Source: Chitinophaga pinensis (lineage in GTDB: Bacteria; Bacteroidota; Bacteroidia; M30B66). From it: a stretch of 9,474 nucleotides of DNA. The stretch spans positions 1 through 9,474 of the forward strand of contig CALQRR010000031.1 of assembly GCA_943333015.1 (NCBI GenBank), written 5' to 3'. This document shows positions 1-5,605 of the stretch, piece by piece. Numbering within the stretch: position 1 is the stretch's first letter; each line of letters opens with the position of its first letter. A program made the translations under genes and the position numbers. Under the pieces are notes generated by a model. The model saw only the letters and a program-made list of their open reading frames with translations. It had not been told where the DNA came from and made no database searches.

Positions 1-1957
1 AGAGTTGGAGGCTTTTACCCGTCAATTTACATCACCTGCCGAACGCGAAATCAAAGTCATTCCAATCGTCTTTCACGTCATTCATAATTATGGTGTAGAA
101 AACATATCTAAGGAACAAGTAGAAGATGCGGTAAGGATTATCAATGAAGATTATCAACTTCAGAATACCGACCAGAGTCAGGTCGTAGCTGCGTTTTCAA
201 GTATTGTAGCCAATGTAGGTTTTGAATTTCGTTTGGCACGGAAAGACCCAAATGGAGATTGTACAGACGGAATCACGCGGACTGTTTCAACGCTTACGTT
301 CGATGCGGATGACAATGTAAAAGCACTTATCTCTTGGCCTCGAAATAAATATTTGAACGTTTGGGTAGTGGATGCTATTTCATTTGGTGCGGGAGGATAT
401 GCCTATCTGCCAGGCTCTGCGCCATCGGCACAGGATGATGGAATTATTGTTTTACACACCCAACTGGGAAGTGTAGGAACATCTGGAGGAAGTAATTTTT
501 CAGCACGTACGCTCACACATGAAATCGGTCATTGGTTCAATCTGCTCCATACGTGGGGTGATACTAATTCTCCCGGAGTAGCCTCTAATTGCAATGCGGA
601 TGATAATGTTTCTGATACCCCGAATACCATTGGTGTAGCAAATCAATCGTGCAATCTAACACAATCAACCTGTGGAAGTCCGGTGGACAATGTTCAGAAT
701 TACATGGATTATTCCACGTGCGCCAAGATGTTCAGCAATGGCCAAAAGACGCGTATGCTTGCCGCCATTAATTCGCAAACATCCGGAAGAAATAATTTAT
801 GGTCTGCTACAAATCTGGTATCCACAGGAGTCAGCGTCACTACCGTGGTGTGTGCTCCCATTGCCGATTTCACAGCTACTGCTACTTCGGTGTGTGCCAA
901 TACCAATATCACATTTCAGGATCTGAGTTACAATGCCGACGTTGATGGGACCTGGAGTTGGAACTGGAGCTTTCCAGGAGCCTCGCCTTCTTCTTCGACT
1001 TTGCAAAATCCAATCGTTTCCTATGCTGTTCCTGGATCGTATACATCAACGCTTACGGTTTCAAATTCTTCAGGGAATAATTCAAAAACACGCACAGGCT
1101 TTGTGTATGTGAGCACTGACACACCTCAACTGACTTCACCGGTAGTGGAAGGATTTGAAAATGCTACATTCCCATTAAACGATGCAGACATTACAAAAAA
1201 CTGGCGGTATGAAGCCACTGCAAGCAGTCCATTTACACGAACAAACGGAGCTTCAGCAACCGGAACAGCTTCGCTTCGTTACAATAACTCACAGGTTACC
1301 ACAGGACTTTCTTCATCACTCATCTCGCCTGTTATCAATTGTTCTGGTGTGACTTCTCCGGCAAGCATGACATTTAAAGTTGCCTATGCACGAAAAAGTG
1401 CCTCCACCAATGATAAACTCGAAGTATGGATTTCAAGCGATTGTGGTAAATCCTGGACACGCCGGTATACTAAAACTGGAGCTTCTCTTGCAACGACCAC
1501 ATCATTGATTTCTGGGACGTATGTTCCTTCCTCCACCGATTGGAGAACTGAAACGTTCAGTGTTGCTCCGCTTGCAGGTCAGGCGAGAGGGATGGTTAAA
1601 TTCACCGTCATTGACAGCAGTGGAAACAACATCTATATCGACGATATCAACATTGTGAGTGTTCCTGTAGGTATTTCTGAACCCGCTATTGATGAGTATT
1701 TCACTCAGGTATTCCCGAATCCGGGTGCCGGAGATGCACAACTGACGTATGGTTTGTTCCGCAATGAAGAAGTAACGATTCAGCTTTTGGATTTAACAGG
1801 TCGTGTGGTGGGTCAAAAAAGTATGGGAAAGCAATCCACGGGAGAATACAGCCTTTGGTTGCATGATATTACAGGTACTACGCTGGCTTCGGGGGCATAT
1901 ATGATCCGAATATCCGCAGGAAATCAGTCTTCACTCAGAAAATGGATCTGTAACTAA
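1..1957 (+). CDS. Secreted M43-family (cytophagalysin-like) zinc metalloprotease with PKD domain and T9SS sorting tail, 5' truncated
   Basis: This is a metzincin-type endopeptidase predicted to be exported by Sec and T9SS and to cleave proteins outside the cell. Counting from the TTG at base 5 as residue 1, the zinc motif HEIGHWFNLLH spans residues 172-182 (ligands H172, H176, H182; catalytic E173). The Met-turn NYMDY is at 232-236. A PKD-like domain covers about 283-370. A jelly-roll or choice-of-anchor-like beta region covers about 380-560. The type A T9SS sorting domain starts at VFPNP (569-573) and runs to residue 650. The frame is open to the window edge and no signal peptide or full pro-region is visible, so the TTG is not taken as the start; the true start lies upstream. 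The stop codon overlaps the next gene's ATG. It is a paralogue of the protease at 5606-7411. Family assignment is firm; the substrate is unknown. Confidence 0.92.
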   Translation, partial: ELEAFTRQFTSPAEREIKVIPIVFHVIHNYGVENISKEQVEDAVRIINEDYQLQNTDQSQVVAAFSSIVANVGFEFRLARKDPNGDCTDGITRTVSTLTFDADDNVKALISWPRNKYLNVWVVDAISFGAGGYAYLPGSAPSAQDDGIIVLHTQLGSVGTSGGSNFSARTLTHEIGHWFNLLHTWGDTNSPGVASNCNADDNVSDTPNTIGVANQSCNLTQSTCGSPVDNVQNYMDYSTCAKMFSNGQKTRMLAAINSQTSGRNNLWSATNLVSTGVSVTTVVCAPIADFTATATSVCANTNITFQDLSYNADVDGTWSWNWSFPGASPSSSTLQNPIVSYAVPGSYTSTLTVSNSSGNNSKTRTGFVYVSTDTPQLTSPVVEGFENATFPLNDADITKNWRYEATASSPFTRTNGASATGTASLRYNNSQVTTGLSSSLISPVINCSGVTSPASMTFKVAYARKSASTNDKLEVWISSDCGKSWTRRYTKTGASLATTTSLISGTYVPSSTDWRTETFSVAPLAGQARGMVKFTVIDSSGNNIYIDDINIVSVPVGISEPAIDEYFTQVFPNPGAGDAQLTYGLFRNEEVTIQLLDLTGRVVGQKSMGKQSTGEYSLWLHDITGTTLASGAYMIRISAGNQSSLRKWICN

Positions 1958-2343
1958 TGGCCGATTATAAGCAAGTCCGCAGCGGAGATTCGCATGTTCA
2001 GTACGTTGAAAAACGATGGAAGTCTTTATTGATTGATCTCAACGAACAGTTTGATGGAGATCTTGATTTGCAGGCAGTATTGTTCCTCATTGGAGTTCAA
2101 GAACTTGGCAAAGGGATACGAAAGTATACCAAAGATCAGAAATTGGAATTGATGCATATCGCTATATGCACCTTACTTGAACCGTATGGTTATTATACGT
2201 TTTCAGGAAATGATGAGGATGGATACCCACATTGGGAGCTAAACGAACAGCTCCCGCCATTGTCGCCCGGACATCAGCTTGCCTTAATGAAAGAATGTGT
2301 GGTGGAATATTTTGCTGCGCAGCCTGAAATTACTGTATCGTAA
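1957..2343 (+). CDS. Small soluble protein of unknown function, start overlapping the M43 protease stop
   Basis: A 128-residue protein with no signal peptide, lipobox or membrane segment, so probably cytoplasmic. I do not recognise a named domain. The sequence looks mostly helical: a basic/amphipathic start (residues 1-30), an acidic DGDLDLQ stretch, a hydrophobic segment AVLFLIGVQELGKG at about 41-54, a second hydrophobic helix MHIAICTLLEPYGYY at about 86-100, an acidic turn DEDGYPHW, and a C-terminal helix. Such compact blocks look like a conserved Bacteroidota hypothetical protein, but that is an impression, not a search result. The ATG shares one base with the upstream stop (TAATG), which suggests translational coupling to the secreted protease; no clear Shine-Dalgarno site is seen. 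Its 3' end overlaps the convergent lipoprotein gene by 14 bases. Function unknown. Confidence 0.85.
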   Translation: MADYKQVRSGDSHVQYVEKRWKSLLIDLNEQFDGDLDLQAVLFLIGVQELGKGIRKYTKDQKLELMHIAICTLLEPYGYYTFSGNDEDGYPHWELNEQLPPLSPGHQLALMKECVVEYFAAQPEITVS

Positions 2344-2695
2344 CAATTTTATTGACTGTCTCGCCAACTTCAAGCTTCACCAGATCTTGACCAGAACCAT
2401 AGGCAATGTGTGTTACTTCAACATCGAGAATGCCGGGTTGCTTGAATTCAAACGTTGCCATACCGTTTGCATCGGTCAGCTGATCTGCTGGAAGGTATTC
2501 AGCCAATTCGGTATCGCCGTTGGCAAGTCCCCAGTTTGAAGTAAGCCGAACTTTGGCACCAGATACGGTACTTCCGTTTGTACGAATGACTTTAATGACT
2601 GTAATGCAGGTTGTGTCTTTCTTGCCACAGGAAACTCCTGAAGTCAAAGCGAGGAACGTTACCAGAATAAATGCAAAACGGAAGATGGAAGTCAT
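2330..2695 (-). CDS. Small lipoprotein with carboxypeptidase-regulatory/transthyretin-like fold
   Basis: A 121-residue protein. Residues 1-22 form a type II signal peptide with a hydrophobic core (FRFAFILVTFLALTSG). Cys23 in the context GVSC-GKKD is the likely lipidated residue; the -3 position is Gly rather than the usual Leu, which is tolerated in Bacteroidota. The mature part (about 29-121) alternates beta strands, with an SGAKVRL strand, a TDANGMATFEF strand and a final VNKIVTIQ strand. This is the pattern of carboxypeptidase-regulatory, transthyretin-like or CNA-B-like Ig folds. There is no run of acidic residues directly after the Cys, so a surface-export signal is not evident and a periplasm-facing location is likeliest. 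It converges on the gene at 1957-2343 and is divergent from pheS. Its ligand or partner is unknown. Confidence 0.8.
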   Translation of the reverse strand: MTSIFRFAFILVTFLALTSGVSCGKKDTTCITVIKVIRTNGSTVSGAKVRLTSNWGLANGDTELAEYLPADQLTDANGMATFEFKQPGILDVEVTHIAYGSGQDLVKLEVGETVNKIVTIQ

Positions 2696-2714
2696 GGTTG
2701 AATTTTCAGAAGTT

Positions 2715-2722
2715 CAAAAATA
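2715..2722 (-). promoter_or_regulatory. Candidate Bacteroidota -7 box upstream of the lipoprotein gene
   Basis: Read on the minus strand the eight bases are TATTTTTG, matching the Bacteroidota -7 consensus TAnnTTTG. They lie 20 bases upstream of the lipoprotein ATG, leaving a short leader. I see no good TTG -33 box 17-23 bases further upstream, so the call rests on one short element in an A/T-rich gap. Confidence 0.35.
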
Positions 2723-2790
2723 GAAAAATCTTTCAGAGTTACTGCCTATTTACCTAAACGCATATTGGATTGCTTTGTTTCAGTAATGAA

Positions 2791-2796
2791 AGGAGG
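2791..2796 (+). promoter_or_regulatory. Strong Shine-Dalgarno-like AGGAGG ahead of pheS
   Basis: AGGAGG (AAAGGAGG from 2789) is an almost ideal anti-16S match, unusual in a genome whose other starts here lack one. It lies 14 bases before an in-frame TTG (2811) and 35 bases before the first in-frame ATG (2832) of pheS. The TTG spacing is long and the ATG spacing is too long for classical use, so the site supports the TTG start weakly or is not functional. Confidence 0.4.
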
Positions 2797-2831
2797 CAGA
2801 ATCATTATCTTTGGCACCGAAAATCAGCCTC

Positions 2832-3863
2832 ATGACCTTGACAGAAGAAATTGCCCAACTGCATTCAGAACTCGCGTCGATTACCTTTACATCGCCCGAA
2901 GAAGTTGAGCAGTACCGCATTCGTTACCTAAGTAAGAAAGGGCAAATCCCTGCTCTGTTTGAACGTTTCAAGGAAGTAACGCTGGAAGAACGGAAGTCAA
3001 TTGGTAAACTAATCAATGAACTAAAGCAGCTTGCAGAACAACTCTGGAAAGATGCACAAGAGCAATTTCAAGCAGCAGAAACAACTTCAACAAGTGGCCT
3101 TTTCGATTATTCGGCTCCCGGATGGGCGATGGCACGCGGAAGTCGTCATCCACTTTCAGTGGTTGCCAATGAAATCAATGCCATTTTTTCACGCTTAGGA
3201 TTTACAGTTGCCGAAGGGCCGGAGATTGAAGATGATTGGCATATTTTCTCTGCACTCAATTTTCCTGAAGAACATCCGGCGCGTGATATGCAGGACACGT
3301 TTTTCGTTGGACAACATCCGGACATGGCCTTGAGAACGCATACCTCATCGGTTCAAATCCGAATGATGGAAAGCAAAACACCGCCATTGCGCATGATTAT
3401 GCCAGGACGCGTTTACCGCAACGAAGCTATTTCAGCGCGTGCACATTGCTTTTTCCATCAGGTGGAAGGTTTGGATGTGGACGAAAACGTATCGTTTGCC
3501 GATCTGAAACAAACCTTACTCACATTCTCCCGGGAGATGTTTGGTGAGGATACTAAAATTCGTCTACGTCCATCCTATTTCCCATTCACAGAACCATCCG
3601 CAGAAATGGATATTTCTTGCACAGTGTGCAAAGGAGCGGGTTGTAATATTTGTAAATACACCGGCTGGGTAGAGATTCTGGGTTGCGGTATGGTCCATCC
3701 AAATGTGATGACCAATTGTGGCATCGACCCGGAGAAATACACGGGGTTTGCATTCGGAATGGGCATCGAACGGATTGCAATCCTCAAATATCAAGTGAAG
3801 GATTTGCGACTCTTTTCACAAAACGATATGCGTTTCCTGAAGCAGTTCAGCACGGAATGGTGA
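2832..3863 (+). CDS. pheS: Phenylalanine--tRNA ligase alpha subunit
   Basis: Catalytic subunit of the cytoplasmic alpha2beta2 phenylalanyl-tRNA synthetase, which joins phenylalanine to tRNA-Phe using ATP. With the ATG at 2832 it is 343 residues, near the usual length of about 340. Residues 1-80 form the N-terminal coiled-coil with the family block YRIRYLSKKG. Class II motif 2 is around 191-214 (PGRVYRNE, then FFHQVEGL). The FTEPSAEMDI block follows, then a four-cysteine insert C263-x2-C266-x4-C271-x2-C274 seen in many bacterial PheS. Motif 3 (GFAFGMGIER) is at 305-314, and the C-terminus LRLFSQNDMRFLKQF is typical. A TTG at 2811 would add seven residues and sits closer to an AGGAGG; I prefer the ATG because it aligns with the usual family start, but this is not settled. 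pheT is absent from the window, which is common in Bacteroidota. Confidence 0.96.
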   Translation: MTLTEEIAQLHSELASITFTSPEEVEQYRIRYLSKKGQIPALFERFKEVTLEERKSIGKLINELKQLAEQLWKDAQEQFQAAETTSTSGLFDYSAPGWAMARGSRHPLSVVANEINAIFSRLGFTVAEGPEIEDDWHIFSALNFPEEHPARDMQDTFFVGQHPDMALRTHTSSVQIRMMESKTPPLRMIMPGRVYRNEAISARAHCFFHQVEGLDVDENVSFADLKQTLLTFSREMFGEDTKIRLRPSYFPFTEPSAEMDISCTVCKGAGCNICKYTGWVEILGCGMVHPNVMTNCGIDPEKYTGFAFGMGIERIAILKYQVKDLRLFSQNDMRFLKQFSTEW

Positions 3864-3888
3864 TTTCTGCAAAAGAAAATGAGAGCGC

Positions 3889-4392
3889 TTAGCTGAATTG
3901 AATCAAGACTTGATTCTTCTCCACGGCTTGTCCCTGACGGACAGGAATCTTAGATACGATTGCATCAACAGGAGATTTGATGACGTTCTCCATTTTCATC
4001 GCCTCCAGCACGAGCAAACTGTCGCCTTTTTTCACTTCATCGCCTTCGGCCACCAGCGCCCGTAAAACCAAACCCGGCATAGGAGCTTTTACCTCGTTGA
4101 TTTTTTTCGATATGGATGCATTCAGCCCCATGGATTCGAGAAGCAAGGTCATTTTATCCTTGGTGTTCACCACCAGCTTTTTGCCGTTGATCCGCAAAAT
4201 GAGCGTGTTTGTTTCCGTATCCCGTGATTCGATGATCACATTGAACGATTTATTGTTTCTCAGAATACTGAATCTGTTGGCAGAAACAGGTAATAAATCC
4301 CAAGAAAAACGATCACCATTGATGGAGCCGTTTTTTCCATCCTTATCGAGCTCAATAGCGAAAGATGTGTCGTTGATGTTTGATTGAATCAT
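3889..4392 (-). CDS. Stand-alone biotin carboxyl carrier protein (biotin/lipoyl-attachment domain)
   Basis: Carries covalently bound biotin for an acyl-CoA carboxylase: biotin is carboxylated by a biotin carboxylase and swung to a carboxyltransferase. The protein is 167 residues from the ATG at 4390-4392. Residues about 101-166 form the biotinyl barrel, beginning KAPMPG and containing EAMKMEN. The biotinylated lysine is K133, 34 residues from the C-terminus, as is typical for this domain. The first 95 residues are a separate beta-rich part without a known motif. An in-frame ATG at 4473 exists but would overlap mqnE by 71 bases, so the start 10 bases after the mqnE stop is preferred. No carboxylase or carboxyltransferase gene is nearby, so its partner is encoded elsewhere; acetyl-CoA or propionyl-CoA carboxylase is equally possible. 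It is convergent with pheS, 25 bases apart. Confidence 0.9.
   Translation of the reverse strand: MIQSNINDTSFAIELDKDGKNGSINGDRFSWDLLPVSANRFSILRNNKSFNVIIESRDTETNTLILRINGKKLVVNTKDKMTLLLESMGLNASISKKINEVKAPMPGLVLRALVAEGDEVKKGDSLLVLEAMKMENVIKSPVDAIVSKIPVRQGQAVEKNQVLIQFS
3900..3916. terminator. 17-base perfect inverted repeat near the pheS/biotin carrier convergent ends
   Basis: GAATCAAGACTTGATTC is a perfect odd palindrome: 8-base arms around a central A. It lies 37 bases beyond the pheS stop and inside the last codons of the biotin carrier gene. As RNA it would form a short hairpin with a few unpaired loop bases. The plus-strand side is followed by TTCTTCTCC, only a weak U-rich tail, so it is at best an imperfect terminator for pheS. 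Confidence 0.3.
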
Positions 4393-4402
4393 AGTCTGAT
4401 GC

Positions 4403-5545
4403 TCAGGCTTCTTCGAGGGCAATAGGTTGTTTGTTATAATCTCGGATAACGTTGTACAAGGTATCACGTTCAATGGGAACTTTTCCTACCGCTTGAATCA
4501 TTTCAATTAATTCGGGTGTACTCAAACTGGGGCTTTGCTCTTCGGATCCAGCCATAGAATATATTTTGGTTGAATCATCAATGGTTCCATCGATATCATC
4601 CACGCCAAACGAAAGCGAAAGTTGCGCTGTACTTCTGCCAATCATCGGCCAATAGGCTTTGAGATGCGCAAAATTATCCATGTAAATGCGCGATACAGCA
4701 TAATTTCGCAAATCTTCTACCACCGAAACTTCCGCAATGTGGCTCATCTGATTGCCTTTATTGCGAAACTTCAGCGGAATAAACGTGTTAAAACCACCAG
4801 TCCGATCCTGCAATTGTCGAAGGCGCTCCATGTGATCAATCCGGTGTGCATAATTTTCCACGTGACCGTAGAGCATGGTAGCATTTGAAGGCATTCCGAG
4901 TGAATGAGCCGTCTCATGAATTTCGAGCCATTCGGCAGCAGTACATTTATCCCCGGCAATTTCGGCACGCAATGCTTCATCAAATATCTCAGCACCACCA
5001 CCCGGAAGCGAATCCTGACCGTGGTCTTTCAATACCTTTAAACCTTCCGCATAGGACATTTTTGCTTTGCGGCACATGTAATCTAACTCAACTGCCGTAA
5101 ACGCCTTCACATGCAAATCGGGGCGTATCGCTTTGATTTTTTGGATCAGGCTGGCAAAATATTGTAAGCCCATTTTAGGGTGAACACCACCAACAATATG
5201 CACTTCCGTAATTGGTACGCCGTCGTAACTACGCACCTTTTCGAGAATTTCTTCCTCACTCAACTCCCAGCCTTCTTCCTTCTGTTTAAGCAAACGGGAA
5301 TACGAACAAAATTTACAATCGAACACACAGATGTTCGTGGGCTCAATATGAAAATTGCGGTTGAAAAATGTCTGAAGTCCATGCCGCTTTTCGCGAATGA
5401 AATTTGCCAGAACACCTAAAAAGCCCAGCTCGGCATGTTCGTAAAGGTAAAGTCCTTCCTCCGGAAGAATCCGTTGTTGGTTTAATACCTTGTCTGCAAT
5501 ACGCCGCAGTTCAGTGTCGGCAGTGAATTCTATGATCGGATGCAT
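4403..5545 (-). CDS. mqnE: Aminofutalosine synthase (radical SAM), menaquinone biosynthesis by the futalosine pathway
   Basis: Joins the enolpyruvyl ether of 3-((1-carboxyvinyl)oxy)benzoate with S-adenosylmethionine by a radical addition, giving 6-amino-6-deoxyfutalosine, an early step of menaquinone synthesis in the cytoplasm. The 380-residue length fits the family. The radical-SAM motif C73-x3-C77-x2-C80 binds the 4Fe-4S cluster. The blocks TEVHIVGGVHP, VKAFTAVEL, SLPGGGAEIF, NATMLYGHVE, GGFNTFIPLKF and HLKAYWPM are those of MqnE rather than of the related cyclase MqnC or the F420 enzyme CofH. The ATG at 5545 is well placed and follows a candidate promoter. The biotin carrier gene starts 10 bases after the stop, probably in one transcript. 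Other mqn genes are not in this window; the pathway is often scattered in Bacteroidota. Confidence 0.9.
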   Translation of the reverse strand: MHPIIEFTADTELRRIADKVLNQQRILPEEGLYLYEHAELGFLGVLANFIREKRHGLQTFFNRNFHIEPTNICVFDCKFCSYSRLLKQKEEGWELSEEEILEKVRSYDGVPITEVHIVGGVHPKMGLQYFASLIQKIKAIRPDLHVKAFTAVELDYMCRKAKMSYAEGLKVLKDHGQDSLPGGGAEIFDEALRAEIAGDKCTAAEWLEIHETAHSLGMPSNATMLYGHVENYAHRIDHMERLRQLQDRTGGFNTFIPLKFRNKGNQMSHIAEVSVVEDLRNYAVSRIYMDNFAHLKAYWPMIGRSTAQLSLSFGVDDIDGTIDDSTKIYSMAGSEEQSPSLSTPELIEMIQAVGKVPIERDTLYNVIRDYNKQPIALEEA

Positions 5546-5564
5546 TCCTTTAAATAGGGGTTGA

Positions 5565-5591
5565 CAAACTTACAACAAGCGAGCATGCAAA
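5565..5591 (-). promoter_or_regulatory. Candidate Bacteroidota-type promoter for mqnE
   Basis: On the minus strand TTTG (5588-5591) is followed after 15 bases by TAAGTTTG (5565-5572), a full match to the TAnnTTTG -7 box of the Bacteroidota primary sigma factor. The -7 box ends 19 bases before the mqnE ATG. The spacer is somewhat shorter than the usual 17-23 bases from a TTG box, so the -33 assignment is weaker than the -7. It lies in the only gap (60 bases) between the M43 protease and mqnE, which fits an independent mqnE-biotin carrier transcript. Confidence 0.45.
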
Positions 5592-5605
5592 TAGTTATTG
5601 AAGCG

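Noticed and set aside
5..7. TTG as the start of the left-edge protease.
   Set aside because: The frame is open to the window edge and the protein would lack a signal peptide and a complete pro-region, both needed for T9SS cargo.
2786..2908. A 40-codon plus-strand ORF starting ATGAAAGGAGG and overlapping the pheS start, considered as a leader peptide.
   Set aside because: It has only two Phe codons with no Phe run, no hairpin pair that suggests attenuation, and it runs far into pheS in another frame.
3977..4387. A 136-codon plus-strand frame opposite the biotin carrier gene.
   Set aside because: The minus-strand gene has a diagnostic biotinyl motif; the opposite frame is Ser/Phe-rich antisense translation.
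4393..4473. Longer N-terminus (27 extra residues) for the biotin carrier from an ATG at 4473.
   Set aside because: It would overlap mqnE by 71 bases, while an ATG 10 bases after the mqnE stop gives normal operon spacing.
4403..5545. Assignment as MqnC (cyclic dehypoxanthine futalosine synthase) or CofH.
   Set aside because: The VKAFTAVEL and SLPGGGAEIF blocks fit MqnE better.
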